Shown here: positions 11,141 to 24,339 of the stretch, piece by piece
Numbering within the stretch: the stretch's first letter is position 1
How the letters are laid out: each line of letters opens with the position of its first letter
Source of the DNA: Glossina fuscipes
Lineage: Eukaryota > Arthropoda > Insecta > Diptera > Glossinidae
Assembly (NCBI RefSeq): GCF_014805625.2
Contig: NW_023998470.1
Span: 906,570-970,569 of the forward strand
Length of the DNA stretch: 64,000 bases
Reading direction: 5' to 3'
Translations under genes and position numbers: made by a program
Notes under the pieces: generated by a model
Seen by the model: the letters and a program-made list of their open reading frames with translations, nothing else
Told to the model about the DNA's origin: nothing
The model's database searches: none

Positions 11141-12499
11141 TTAATAAAATTTTAACTATCGCAATTGTCGTTAATTATTGTTAGAATTACACAGTTGGTT
11201 GTGTAACCGAAACACTCGAGCTTGCTCTGCTTGTAATTCTGAGAGACAAAAAGGTTGGATAACCTTGGTTTACATCGTAGTATATTAGCAAAATGTGCTT
11301 TATGTGTACTATGGTTATTTTGTTTGTGCATACCTATCAAAGATTATGCCCTCAAATGCTATAATTTCACATATTCCTAACATGCTGTTAAGATTCAAAT
11401 AATGCTTCGCAAGATAAACTGTGAAGGATAGAAGCTTCTGTTATTCATATATATTAAAAATAATTACCAAAGCTTGAAGTAACATGGGATAAAAAAAAGA
11501 AAGCAGCCGCAGTTGACGCATGATTCCGGAAATCTTTATAATGGAAATTCTGGGGAAAGTCTATATTTGTATATTTGCACATAGTTTTCGCGTGTTTTGG
11601 CATATGGAACATATTAACATATTAAGGAAGGCAGGAAGTATATTATATCTTCACAAAGCAATAATCAGTTCTTTTCTTTCCTTTTCATGATCTTCTTACG
11701 ATGGTCTTGGTAAGGATTGAAACTTTAGGTGTAAATTAACCGATACATCAATGCCCAATACACAGTTTGAGTTTTCACATGGTCCAGTTATACTCATGTT
11801 CTTAACAAAAATGTGTCCATTTGGAAATATCATTATTTCCCTAGATATTGATAAAAAATATTATATAAAAAACATTGTCCCATATATTTGCTTGCGAAAA
11901 ATTGAAAAAATAAATAAGTGCAATGACATTAGATGGCAAGAGAACAAAGCTCGATCTATGGGAATTCGTGCTTTCTTTTTTGTGTAAATTGTAAGTGACA
12001 ATTTCATCCGGAGTATGGTCCCCAGCGAATCGTGCACTCTTTCCCAGCTCGTCTCTATATCTCTTGGAGTCTATTGAGAAGAGGACTGGTTCTTATTGCG
12101 TAAGAAACCTTTTCATGCAGTTATAACCGTATACTGTGAAGTATTTATGTAAGAGCTTTCCCAATTTCCTGAAATAGGGTTTAAAAATTTTTGTAAACTT
12201 GCCTGATGGAACATGAGTTTACTGGTTACTTTAATGGGATACTAAATTACATCATTTTAAATTTATTCATAGGTTTCGCAACACTAAATAATTCGAACTT
12301 ACAACCGGGCTGATCATGTTAAGATTGAATCTATAGTACATCGGCAATGGACAGACTCAGTGCATTCAATAAAAGAATAAAGTGGAAGTGAAATATTTCC
12401 CGCGGTTAAGAAAGTTTAATCTTAAAGAATTTATTCTCTTCTTAGCTGCTCTGTGCCTACTATTCTACACATCGAGGCTTATGCCAACCACTCGGACTT
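11141..12499. other. No recognised feature
   Basis: AT-rich sequence with short, unrecognised frames, the longest being 78 codons at 11751-11987. No further ARM repeats could be read downstream of the importin-alpha pseudogene. Confidence 0.5.
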
Positions 12500-13165
12500 C
12501 ATAGGGTAATATATTCATTTTGTCAACACTTTTGTAACGTCCAAATGAATCTTGAAAGATCCTACAAAGTATATATGTTCTAGATCAACATCAAATTCTT
12601 AATTCTCTTAATCGATTTACGTATGTTCGTCCGTCCGCCTGTGTGTCTGTCCGTCTGTATAACGTCTGTTGTAAATATTCTCCTCGCCGCAAAAATGCAT
12701 TTTTTAACTTTAAATTATTGGAAATTCTTGCATGCAGGCTGGTATTATAAATGGGCCAAGTCGGCCGAAGGACGCGTCCACAGTATTACGTGCAGTGACG
12801 GCACTCTCTGTTTCGAAAAAAAATAAAATACAAAAATTGAACGTATATTTTATGGTCGATGCTGTAGTATCCCTACCAAAATCAGAAAACTTGACCAAGT
12901 GTACTCAATGTTATCGTATATCAAAACTTAATTTATTTTAAACAAGTAGAAACTAGTTTCAGAAACCTCATAGAGTATATAAATTCTTGGCCAGTTTCAA
13001 ATTTGGAATGCACTTAAACATGTCCGTCCATTCGTGTGTCCATCTGTCTGCTTGCGCAATTGTATAGTGATTGTGGCGAAAATGGAGATGTCGCCTACAA
13101 ATTAGCAAAAGGATTTGGAGGTTACTTACACTTTTTAAGGGCCTACAGCGTCGACATGTAGATTT
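12500..13165 (+). repeat. Hairpin-family dispersed repeat (mini-me/DINE-1-like), end lost
   Basis: Two successive blocks each carry a GTCY-rich motif. The first, near 12622-12662, has GTCCGTCCGCCTGTGTGTCT, a following CGCCGCAAAAATG segment, and a GGGCCAAGTCGGCCGAAGGA segment. The second, near 12976-13110, has TTCAAATTTGGAATGCACTT, GTCCGTCCATTCG and CAATTGTATAGT. The same order of blocks is seen at 24340-25070 and, reversed, at 29675-30530, 45655-46380 and 51405-52145. The terminal hairpin is not preserved here. The open frames in this stretch are incidental to the repeat. Confidence 0.75.
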
Positions 13166-13265
13166 AAAAAGAAAAGGCTTCTTTAGTTATCTATTGGTGT
13201 GTTTCAATTGTATCGTCAATCCGAAATGTCGCAAATGTTTTCATCTTGACTTTCTCATCATTTGC

Positions 13266-13606
13266 TGGTTATAATGGTGCAACTAAATGGGATTTAACAG
13301 AGGAATAGTGCTGATGATAGCACTGTGTATTTGCTCCCATAATTTTACCTTTAACTTTGCTCTCGTTGCATCTTTGAAGGTTCAACTTTTCCATAGGTGC
13401 GAATGTAATAGACTTTGACGCTCGATCCCCTTGCTCATTCAAACCGATATGATTAGGTACCAAAAACGTCTTAATTTATTGATGGTGTTGAAGTCGAGGG
13501 ATTCGGAATAGCTTTTAACTCAGCTAGACTATCGATGATAATACCAGTTTTGAGATTGTTTTAATGAACGACCTTCATAGCTTGAAGAACAGCCGTAGTA
13601 TTTATA
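13266..13606 (-). mobile_element. Non-LTR retrotransposon RNase H domain fragment
   Basis: On the minus strand, 13606 down to about 13455 reads TTAVLQAMKVVH, a stop, then GIIIDSLAELKAIPNPSTST. This matches the RNase H pattern TAExxAIxxAL...ITDSxxALxAI with the catalytic Asp of the DS motif kept and the Glu of TAE lost. After a frameshift and loss of about 20 residues it continues as VPNHIGLNEQGDRASKS, matching the WVPxHxGIxGNExADxxAK motif with its last Asp kept. Cellular RNase H1 does not use this form; it is typical of I, LOA and related LINE polyproteins, where the domain removes RNA from the RNA:DNA hybrid. Stops and frameshifts show it is dead. Clade is inferred. Confidence 0.8.
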
Positions 13607-15700
13607 CAAAAATTAATTAATAAAGAAATAAATTCTGTCTTTAATCAAAAAAAAAAAAAAACATATATTGCATAAAGCGTCATGTGTCTTGTGATTAGAT
13701 GAAAAAAATTTTTAATAATTAAAACTCGAATATTCCATCGTCGAACTCTTTGTCTCATGTCCCAATTAAAATTAGCAAAATGAAATAAAATGTTATAAAG
13801 AGGAAAAATGTTAAAATTACAGAATAATAAAATTTAGTTTTAATTCATATAAAGTAAAGATAAGTAAAATGTTTCTTAAACAAACAAATTTTCATGTCGT
13901 CTCCTATTTATTTATTGTAAGCAAACCGTCGCTATGTTGATGGATAACTAAAATTTTGAAATATCGATTACGGTTTCAAATGCTTGATTTGAATCGTCCC
14001 ATACGTTTCGGATGAATGAAAGAAAAATTTTTTTTTTTTGGTGAAAATCAAAAAACGTGATTTGAAAATGTGGCATAAAATCAATGGCGTAATAAATGTT
14101 ATTACTTTTGTTGAGTTTCTTATATGAAATCATATACACGCTTATATGCATTGTTAATTTGAATCGCCCTACATTGCAAATGAAAAAAGTATCCGAAACT
14201 TAATGTAAGACCGTAGATCTCTTTCATTTAATACTTGCCAGCAATAATTTTCCTTTAAAACAAGTTGGATCATCATAACCGTCGACGGTTGAATGCTGGT
14301 CTCTAAAAGCCTTACCCTTAAAGGAGAATCTTATGTAAAACCCAACAGCACGGGATCGCCTTCAGCGACTTTATAGTAGTCACATTGATTATTGCGCGAA
14401 ATTCGCTTAAAATTTATATGAAAAAAACGATGAAACTTTGGGTAAATTCTATAAATGGGATTGAGTTAAAGCAATTCTGCAAGCATTACATTCGCCATGT
14501 GCGGGCGTTTCTTCTCCACCGGCAACCGCACGCTAACTTACAGCTTGATTTTCATCTCACTCCGCCGTTATGTCGAAACCAAGAATGCAAAACCCTTTAG
14601 ACTCGCTCTACATCATAATATCTGGGGCCTACTCGTTATGATAATGTTGTCTCTTAGTATCCCACTCAGTTGATGGTGCCAATCAGCTCTACTTTCGTCA
14701 ACCCATACCAGAGAAAGAACATGGCAATTCGACTTTCGGTCTTATCGGCGTTCTTGTAAAACTCTATCAGTTTTAACAACTCAGCCGAATTCGAATTGTT
14801 GTACAGAAAATAAATGGGGAAAATTGAAAGAAAATTGATTTTTTTCAAATCTCTGAACATTTTTCGAAAACTTAACTTTCTTAGGACGAAATCGAAATGA
14901 GAAAATTTCAAGAAAACGAAATGATTCCGCCGCTCATCATAGATAGCGAGAGAGATAGCGATAGGGAGATAGTGACAAGAGGCCATCAAGAAAGGATTAA
15001 GGGAAGCCGCAAGTCTCGTGATGATAGGCATCCAACATCACGTCACAGCTAATAAATAAAAAATGCAAATTGTTTTTGTTGTGTGGGACAATTAGCTTAT
15101 CGTTACTATTTTTCTTATTATTAATTGAAGCCTTCATTAAAGCCGCTTTCTTCTCTCCATGGAATCTTCCTTAGGTAAACATCCGATCGTATCGAATGTT
15201 TGCACACACCTTCAGGTGAAATGCCAACCTAACGTGAGGAAAGAAAATTTTATCTACATTCGAAATGCCGAATTTTTGTTAATGATATCAGTGACAATAA
15301 CAGTTTGGAGTGCGTTTTCATGAGCGAGCTTCGTAAAGCTTGTCCTAAAGCATCTACCACATTGCGTAGGCAGGTGGTATACCGTCAGATTTAGACTCGT
15401 CCAACCGTGATAGATAGTGAAATGTCACAAGAGTAGCCTATCAAAACCCACAAAAGTTTAAGACCAAAATTCCGGCAACATTTTTGGAGCATGTTCATCA
15501 ACGCATACAACCAGCAATCAATTTTGGATGGTCACTTTTTAATTTTCTTTACCAAAATAGCCTTTCTCACATCCTCGCCGAAAAAGATTTGTCCAAGTTA
15601 AGAAGCTTGGCGGGGAGCTTTTTTTTCATAAGGTCTATTTTGTAAAGCTGGTAAACCAATTTCAGCCAAGTTATTGTTGATGGACGTCGTCCAAAAAGTA
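13607..15700. other. No recognised feature
   Basis: A 15-base A run lies near 13646-13661. The rest contains a 121-codon minus-strand frame at 14666-15031 rich in Phe, Leu and Ser that I do not recognise, and scattered short frames. No mobile-element motif could be read. Confidence 0.45.
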
Positions 15701-16225
15701 TAGACAATAGCGATAAGGGATAGGTGATAGATCGGTTGAAGGATGCTGATATTAGATTCACGGCTATCGCCATCAATTAGCAAACCGCAGTCAATCTTGC
15801 ATTGTCAGCAAGAAGATAAGAAATGCTATTGACATGTGCATCGCTCTACTAAACAATGTATTGTATGAGGTTCACCAGAGCTGGATATTTGTTGAAGAAC
15901 TTGAGCCCGAATACATAGAATATCTGCACATTTCCGTATTTGCAAATTATTAATGTGCATCACATGATTTTCTGCGTTGCGTAGACGCTTCCTACGAATC
16001 TGCATTTCGTGTTGAAATACGAGAGTCCGAAGAGTTTGCTCAAATTACAATCTCCGTTACAATAGACTCGGGGATGTTGATTGTTTCCGTGATGGTGTCG
16101 GTTCATTAGGTACATTTTCATTAAAAATCATTTTTAATGTTCAGTACATTTTTCAAAAATATTAAAGAAAAAACCTTCGATGAACAAGGCACATACAACA
16201 AGTGAAAATATTATATTCGGCTTAG

Positions 16226-16399
16226 GTCAAGCCTTTGATACACACCAACTCTGGCCACTACACCATAGGCGAAGTGTCTCTTGGCGGAGCAGTTGCGACG
16301 ATTTCTACGCTGGCATATTCCCTTTTAAACGATTTTATCGGACTCGATCGTCTCATTGGCATATTTCAAGTTTTGACCAATATCTGCCCGATATTGTAA
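16226..16399 (+). pseudogene. Glutathione S-transferase-like C-terminal remnant (tentative)
   Basis: One frame without a start codon, bounded by stops at 16223 and 16397, contains HYTIGEVSLGGAVATISTL followed by AYSLLNDFIGLDRLIGIFQVLTNICPI. This resembles the C-terminal domain of insect delta/epsilon glutathione S-transferases, where the pattern is YxxGDxLTxADxxxxxxxSTL...YPxLxxWxxxLxxLP. The conserved Asp of the N-capping box (AD) is replaced by Gly, and nothing of the thioredoxin-like N-terminal half was seen upstream. If correct it is a single pseudogenised exon piece. The match is short and could be coincidence. Confidence 0.35.
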
Positions 16400-16951
16400 G
16401 TTATTAGTTTTAGTTTTTTGTGGACAAAACTTTGTGTGCAATTGTCAGCGAATTATGCTCTAAACCAATTCTCACGATAAGATCTGCTATGCAGTGCAGT
16501 TTTAGCTCATTTTCAAAATCACCTTATGACCATCAACTATACTGATACTGAGCTCCAAATTTTTAGCTTAGCAATGAAATGGAGTCTCTGAGGTTCATTT
16601 TTGTGCATCGCAAATATAGATGCAAGTGCAGTTCACCTCAATTCTGTGGTGGCGAATAGCATGTATGTATATAGTAGAAGTATAAAGTTTAATATAACAT
16701 ATGCTTGGATCGCTCGCATAGTTATTGCCATGATATTTATTAACATTTATGAACATGCATGCATCTGACAAAGTTTGAAAATATGGTTTACACACACAAG
16801 TCTCACAGGCCAAATCTACTAAGCAGATACAACGGAAGGCAACAACAACAACAGACTTAACCCTTTCTTGTTCGACAAACTATGTATATATGTCGTGTAA
16901 TGCAATAGGATTGAAATGAAAAAATAAGTAGAAGTAGTTGATATTGAAATC

Positions 16952-17185
16952 ATGTTCCAACTACTAAGCAGAAACAAAAAGCCTTCGCATCATTTGTTTC
17001 CATTTAGGAACATTTTTACGGCACATAGCTCCTTACAATTTGATCCTATCGAAGCATTAAAATATTTTGTGCATCAACTTGACCATTTAGAAAAACACTC
17101 AAACCAAGGGCGCTTATTGCGCCGAAAATTATTGCTGAGTTGCTTAGCTACTATTCAAAGGGATGTTTCTCAATGCTTACAATAA
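16952..17185 (+). CDS. Unrecognised short frame after a good splice acceptor
   Basis: A TTGTTTCCATTTAG acceptor-like sequence ends at about 17008, and the open frame that follows reads FDPIEALKYFVHQLDHLEKH and then RLLRRKLLLSCLATIQRDVS before a stop at 17183. The peptide is amphipathic, with charged and Leu residues spaced as in a helical protein, and does not look like translated AT-rich noise. I do not recognise the family. It could be a terminal exon of a host gene, a pseudogene piece or chance; no matching upstream exon was identified. Confidence 0.25.
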   Translation: MFQLLSRNKKPSHHLFPFRNIFTAHSSLQFDPIEALKYFVHQLDHLEKHSNQGRLLRRKLLLSCLATIQRDVSQCLQ

Positions 17186-17310
17186 ATGCTATCCATAATT
17201 TCCATGAAATGCAGTTAAGCTGGGAAAGAGCAATTGTTTGCTGTCGAAATGTAGAAAGATTACTAATTTAAACATTATCGAAAAATTGAGTCCTTAACAA
17301 AGTTATTGGT

Positions 17311-17520
17311 ATTATTATTTTCATTTCACCTGTCGCTCAGACGACATCCCCTATAGCTGGTGTACGCTCGTAGCGTATGAAAGTACATCCCTTTGATAGG
17401 CGTTACGCTTCCACGGGGCAATCCTCCGTTTTAATTGCAGTCACATATTCGAACCCTGGTACGCCGACTTGCTATTTAGGATTCTTTTCTATAAGGCAAT
17501 GCGGTTGCCCTATAAATGTG
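17311..17520 (-). mobile_element. tRNA-related SINE, degenerate copy
   Basis: Read on the minus strand, a polymerase III B-box-like GGGTTCGAATATG lies at about 17443-17455. It is followed by an unrelated body and a simple AAT-rich tail (AATAATAATACCAATAAC) near 17306-17322. The upstream flank TAGCAAGTC...CCAGGGTTC is shared with the element at 56338-56515. The A box is not convincing. Head, body and tail order fit a tRNA-derived SINE. Confidence 0.45.
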
Positions 17521-20239
17521 CGATAATAATTATTACACGATTCCAATGTAATATCCCACAACCATGATAGTTGTTACGATTAAGTAAGATAGTAATAAAC
17601 AAAAATATTGTTGCGTTTATTCTTATAACTAATTGAAATGGCGATAACTAAAAATTGGCAGAATAGTCGTTGGTTAATTGTAATTAGCTAAAAAAGTGGT
17701 ACTTTTACCTACAAGACGAAACATGTAGCTCAAGCTAATTGTAAATACGTTTATCTATCGATTTCGAAGCCATTAATAAAGTTGACTTGCTGACAATAAA
17801 GAACCCGCCAAATATTGATGGAACGACTTGGTCAAATCAATTCAAAAAATAAATTCTGCAAAAAAGGGTTAAAGTATAAACAAAAAGTGCATATAAATTT
17901 TTGCAAGTATGTATAGGAGCAAATATTTTTTTAGAAAAATTTCGAACAAGTGTTTTATGACAACACTTTTCTACCCTCTTGTAAACCCAACGTACAACAT
18001 TGTAGGCGTTTAGTCTCTTTCACTTGAATATAATGTGCAGTGAGCGTAAGAAGCATATATGTGCGCAATTCTTTATATATATATATATATATATAAATAT
18101 ATATATAGATTTGTAGAAAAACTATATACACTGTATGTGTATAGGTTATAGATTTCCCCAAACAACTGACAAATTATTAAGTTTTATGTGAAAAATTTTA
18201 TTATATCTATAAAGTCGAGAGATATTGAGTTATCATATTTACGAACATTGCGAAGTTTACCTTTATTGTGCCATTTGAAGCGAATACCTCTATACAATTG
18301 TGCATCATCATAATCTTTCTCCTTAAGGGATTGTTTATTTATTTGCCTTTATGTTCATATACTTGATGGTTTGCCATTGAAAAAGGATAAAAAGTAAATA
18401 TAAAGTTATGTTCCTTGTTTTTATGGCAAATAGAAAAAAAAAAAAAAAATAGATAAATAAAAAAATAAAAACAAAACTCTGAGCCAGTATAACCAACAAC
18501 CGATAAATCAGTTTAAGATGGCAAACTAAACAGATTACACATATTGTACATGTCATTGTTATCAATTACAGGTATCGGCTTATGCAAGTCACACTGTAAG
18601 GAGACATTTTCTCTTTAGGGCTGAAAAAAAGTTCACGTGAAAGAGGACATTTGTTTGATTGTGGAAATTACAGTATAAGTAAAGACAAGCCTCTATTTAC
18701 TTAAAAGCTTACTTACGTATGCAGCAATTACTAAAAAAAAAAAAAACAACAGAAAAACGACTAGATTTTAGTCACTCATCATAAATTTTAAACGAGTTGT
18801 CCAGATGGCAGCATTGTTTGATATTATAGCAAATGTTTCCATATCAAGTTCTGCTATGCCTTAAATAAAAAAACATTCCACTTTTCGCCATCTTCGCCTT
18901 ATAGGTACAACAGTCTAGTCTGACTTTAAAAAACAGCAGCATTATCTTAACAAAACTTTTAGATTAGAAACCGCTCCCACGTAGCAAACGGGCTGCTTAT
19001 AAATATTTTTCTGAGCCTTTTACCTATGGGCTTGCATTGTGAGATGGTTTTATCAATGAATTAGCTGTTTATTTTCTTGGTGGAGTCACCTTGGTTTCAC
19101 CACAAGCCATACTAGTGACTTAATACTGTATGAGTTATCGAAGCTCACAGCACTCTTTCTACGAACTTACCTTTCCAAGAAACTGCCTAGTTTATGAAAA
19201 CTTGTTTGAAATAACCAACAACGATACAGGCAAACTCTTCTGGTCACGAAGTAAGCAATTGTTGTTTATAAACAGTGTTGACAATTAGTGGCTATAATGA
19301 TTACAAAATTGCTGGAAGTTTTGTTAGAGAGACTGCAGACCAAGGGCTCAAAAGACCTTCGTATAATTGGCGAAAGTAGTTTCGATGTAAATAGACGTCA
19401 ATATGGGATTTGTGGTATTCTGGAATGGAATACTTTAAGTATGGGGGCCATCTCGCTATACGAAAGATCACTATTGCAGAAGATATTTCCTGATCTACAA
19501 TAATAGTTACCATTTTGACTTACTTGGCTACCGAACTTATGTTACTTAACACTGTACGTGTATCAGATCTAATTCTGATCTGTTCAGAATTCGTGGTTCG
19601 AAACAATTATGTCATATGTTAAGAAAGACCAGGACACCCAAACAAACTACACATGAAATTATCTGATTACAGAGTAAGGAATTAGTGTTTATTAGCAATT
19701 TTTATGAATAGTATTTGTGATTGCGATAAAATTCTGAAGCTTTTGGTCCTGGATGAGGAAGAATCGATCTAGAAAAATTTGCACCCAAATTAAAAAGGAT
19801 TTTTAGCGGAAGGAAAAAGTATGGAAAACAGGCTGTTCGGGACATTTTCTAACTTAGTACATGCAGTGGTGGGACAAATAATATTGAAAAAGTTTCGTAA
19901 AGTGACTTGTCGTCCACAGCAAGTGTGCAGAATATTAGCTCTATTGCTAACCTATTTCGGAAGCTATTTAATTAAATTCCGCTACAGAACAAGTCATTAA
20001 CCAAATGTAAGCTGCAAAATAACTTAAAACGTAGTATAAAGAAGAAAAATCAATTAAAATAAACATGAGACCAGCATATAATATACAACCAAATTCATTT
20101 AAGCCCTGAATTAAGATATTGGAATTTATTGAGTATATATACATGAGCTTATTTGTACGTTATTAACAGTAACAAATGAGAAAAGGAGTACTTTGATCGA
20201 ATTTACCTATATTTGTACTCAAGACTCAAAAATGTTTAT
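17521..20239. other. No gene recognised; (TA)n at 18073-18107
   Basis: A 35-base alternating TA tract at 18073-18107 creates an artificial Ile-Tyr peptide on the minus strand. Short A runs lie near 18433 and 18732. Otherwise I see only unrecognised AT-rich sequence. Confidence 0.5.
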
Positions 20240-20735
20240 CAATTAATTATGCAATAGAACACTTTTCACCTTATTAATCGACAAAACGGGCAGATCAAGT
20301 AAGTGGTAATGATCGTTGAACATTTTACACATTAGCCGAAACGGATTGAACAACTTATAATTGATACGCCATTGCGGTGAGCTGCAAGAGTACAAAATGT
20401 CCTGACATCCTACTGTTCTCATAAAGCCGGCGAACAAACCTCACCTCTTATCGGCTTAAAGAAGAAGGTTACACCCAACATTTCATGCCTTTTTTCAAGG
20501 ATAGGCAAATCAATGAGCTTCAATCTATTATTGCACGGTTGAAGAGGCAGGGCAGGATCACATCCCAAACCTGACAAAGCAAACCTGAAAAAGTCCCGTT
20601 GAACAGACTGCAAGAGTTCAATAAGGTAACTACTTCCTAACTAGGAAGCCAAACTACTGACGAGTACTCAAGAGCTAACTAAAAGAGTACACGAGCGCTT
20701 CGTAACGTATGGGTCTTTAAATTCTTGAGACCAAC
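20240..20735 (-). mobile_element. Jockey-clade LINE, C-terminal end of reverse transcriptase
   Basis: On the minus strand from about 20728 the reading is KDPYVTKRSCTLLV, then in a shifted frame LEYSSVVWLPS, then ELLQSVQRDFFRFAL, GCDPALPLQP, RLKLIDLPILEKRHEMLGV, and after another break RINYKLFNPFRLMCKMFN, ending in a stop near 20243. These blocks in this order are the conserved tail of insect Jockey-type open reading frame 2: FxDPYVxKxLYxxLVRPxLEYxSxVW, the RIExVQxxFLxFALR segment, and the NYxxxxPFRxxCxxxN segment. This part lies beyond the YxDD active site, which is absent, consistent with 5' truncation during target-primed insertion. Frameshifts and a stop make it non-functional. No poly(A) or A-rich tail was confidently placed below 20240. 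Confidence 0.9.
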
Positions 20736-23700
20736 TTTTGAAAATAAAAATTTGCGAATTTGCCATAAATCTTATCACATTTTATTTCTTTTTTTAATTA
20801 AAATTTAATTCACTTCCTGTCATTACACTTCGTTCGATTTATAAAACGATTGCCGTAGTAACATGCCTTTTTGGCTTCCGTTACTAAGCTCATGGCATAC
20901 TTCAGATTACTTCAACTTACGAGAGTAAATATCTGATCGCCATCTTCATCATGACCAAGAAGCTACGGCAGAATTCGTTCTTATCATTTCCTTCGATGTC
21001 AATTTGGCGCTTTCGGTCAATCTAATTCTTCTTCGAAGTGTTTTTCTTTTCTTAATAAGAGTTTCTCATACATGGTCCGTTCCAGTGATAATTTTGCCCT
21101 CTTGTCGTATCGTCGTGTCTTACGTAAGCAGAATCTGTCAAATATTTGTAGAAATGCTTAGCAAAAACGCTATGTGTGGGAAGAACTTTGAGGAACTATT
21201 ACAATACAATTGTAATTTAAATGACGTCTTTCTGTTAAGAGTTAACGAGACATTAGCTCTTGCGTTTAATAAAATACTTTTTCTATGATATTTCAAAGAG
21301 ATCTCCCTAATAATTTAGAGCGGAGCAAAAAAACTCTTGGCTTAATGACATATAACAAAAATGCAATTTAACCAAAACAGAAAAATATCAGAAAGAGAAA
21401 GCATTCGCACACAATCACAACTTATTGTATAAGTGCCATAAAATGTCCCCAGAAGTATTAAAACTGAATGAAAAGAAAAAACGATGAACGCAGAGAGAAA
21501 AAGAAAAGAACAAATCCTCAAAAGGAGAATTCTAATAAAACATTTAAATGTTGGCCAATTAATTACTGCAGCAAATCCTCTTACAGAACGTAACAGTACT
21601 AAAACATAAAATGGTTATATAAAAGTAAATAAAATGTGCATGAAAATAAAACAAGAAAAAAGTAAAGTAAAACTTAAAAAAGTGAAAGACGGACACAAGA
21701 CAAGAATACTTTCACTTGAAGAACTTGACATACTTTGTCACTTTTTTTTTCTCCCTCTCTCTTCTTGTCACTATTTTACATCATTTAATTCTGCTTTTTT
21801 TTGTTGTCCCTTTACTTTTGCATTTAAAATGTTCCACAACGTTTGCTGATGGCGCGGACAATAGGAGTAATGGTGCAATAACAGTAGCAGCAAGAACGAT
21901 AGTAGATACGAGTGCTACGAGTGTGTATGCAATTGTAAAAATTTCGAGGGAAATATGAAATATAAACAAACTAAAAGAAAGAGACTGTCTTATGGATGGT
22001 AAATAATTTGTGATGAATATTTAAAAGAAATTTATACCGCAAAATTAAATAATAAAAAAAAAAAAAATGCTTAGAATTTTTTAATAATAGTTTCTAATGT
22101 AAACAGATGAACGATGAATAACGAAAAAAACCAAAAAGACACAAAAGCCCATAGCCAGAATGCAAATGAAGTGTTTGATTACACCCAAAAGTAATCAATC
22201 AATGATAAAGACCATAAATATCACTTAACTGAGACGAGAGATTTTATTTATTTAACTTTTTAAACAAAGAATGTAATCCTTGATTAAAATTCCATCACAG
22301 TTAAGTACCTACAAAATGCCTTAAGGGCTTAAACGGTTGTAACAGCTTAAAAAAAGTGTTTCTTTGGCATTTTTTTTTTGTTTTTTTTTGGTGGAAAGAA
22401 GGACGGGGTAAGAGTAATTTTTGAGGAGGGTATTAAGAATACCTTCAAGAATTAGAAAAAAGTTTATTTTTGAAAAATGTTAGAAAATAGCAACACCGCA
22501 ATCGTCCTCTGGAGATATCTTTAACTCAAAGGTCTCTATGTAAGCAGCATAGCTGATCCAAATTGAACCTAAAAAGAAATTCATTTAATCCGCAAAGTTT
22601 TAAATAGTGAGACGTAAGGGGAAACGTGCAAGTTTCGATGGAATGCGAGACGCTCTTGTGTAAGTTGTTAACGAAAAAATCGTACGCGTTTTAATGGGAA
22701 TTGAGTTATGCTGCTTGCCGATTTCAAAAACTGTATTTTGAGATCTTTTGATGTGTGTTCTTCATAGCCTTTTTGCTCACAATAAACTTTGTATTAATTT
22801 TTTCTTTTTAGTCTTTTTTTTATTAGTCTTCTGTTCCAGGACTATAAAAACTGTCTATCCAAGTTCAAATATTCTTCCTCATTTTGTTTTCTCGAAAATT
22901 CTGTGCTACAGCTTGCCTGTTTTACAGCATCTATCAAAGAAGGCTCGGCTTTCTTGACCCGCTTAGCAATGACTTCAATACGTAATCAATATCCATCTTT
23001 AAAACTTTAATGAGTTTTAGAACACTAATCATGACGTCATTCAAATTTCACACAGCAACGTCAGTCGCTACATTCAAGCCATTTACGGAAAATCCGGAAA
23101 TACCAAAAATTTTTTGCGGTTAATGAATTTTTCCTAGGAGATTCAAAGGTTCTGTTAACCAAAAAAAAATATAGATTTTTGAAAAATATACAATAGTCTA
23201 CCACGTTAAACATATTTAAAGGAAAGAAGTCAATTCTTTCAGTCTTTACACCATGTTCCCTGCGCAATGGTGGCGATCTTTACTACATTGAAAAATTCAC
23301 TTAGTGATTAGTTGTATAATGTACACCTTTGTTTTATAAGCTTTTATTGAAAAAGTGCAAGCATGGTAATGGTAATTAAGACTGGGTACAAAAAAATTCG
23401 CTGATTGCCTACTATCTTACTGAAATCCTAGCTATCTCATGTACATAAGATCCTTTCTTATGAATTACGTAAAGAGGCGAGAATTAAATGCAGCATTCAT
23501 TCAGGAAAACCAAAGTGATTAAGATTTTTAAAGGAAAGCAGAAGAAAATAGGTCTGATCGAGTGCTAGTGCGAGTATCAGAAAACTTGCAATACAAATTG
23601 CAAAAGCATATCAAAATATCCTGAAATCTTCCTCAATCTTTCACGTTTATTTATAGAAGGCAGGACCTAGCAACATCATAAGTGATTAAAAATTAGTAGA

Positions 23701-24339
23701 CTACTTTTAATATACGATTAATTGCTGTCCTACATCACTGGAATGAATGGGTTTCTTAACCGCTTATATAATAATTCGAACTTTTTACTTTCTGTTCATG
23801 CGATCAATCCGTACTGCACTTGGTTGCGAACTACATTACTATTATCTTTTTTCTTTATTAACCTTTGTGGTAGTCAATGTTGTCAACTATTTATTTCACA
23901 TTTGAAGACATCGATAAGGTTCAATGTCAAAAGCGAATATCCCGCGATAATAACGTTCGAAAATAATCGTAATGCAAAACGGATAAAGCTCTATTAACAG
24001 TGACCAGTAGTAAAGTTGGATGAAGCAATGCTTATTGCTTGCGTCATGAAAAGTCGTAGCCGGTTGAATTCTAGCCAAAATTGTCGCAATGCGTTAAAAA
24101 GAGAAGAAAGAGAGAACAGCGGCAAAAGATTACTGTTCAAATTGCCACATCTATCTATCTAGTTTATGAACATATATATATATACCTATATATATATAGT
24201 GTAGTGCATCTAGTTGATTAGAGTTTCTTTCAAATATAAGAAAAATGTATTGTAACGTATTGTGTATCGTGAAGTAAACGCTACATTCTTTCCGCCTTAT
24301 CTGTTATACTTTAGAAATTTTGCAAACGTAATATTCAAC
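20736..24339. other. No recognised feature
   Basis: AT-rich sequence with a T-rich stretch at 21728-21830, an A run at 22053-22066 and T runs near 22371-22390. A purine-rich block lies at about 21470-21530. Open frames here (up to 94 codons at 21004-21288) match nothing I know. Confidence 0.5.

Noticed and set aside
17955..18161. Minus-strand protein with an Ile-Tyr repeat
   Set aside because: It is produced by the (TA)n tract at 18073-18107.
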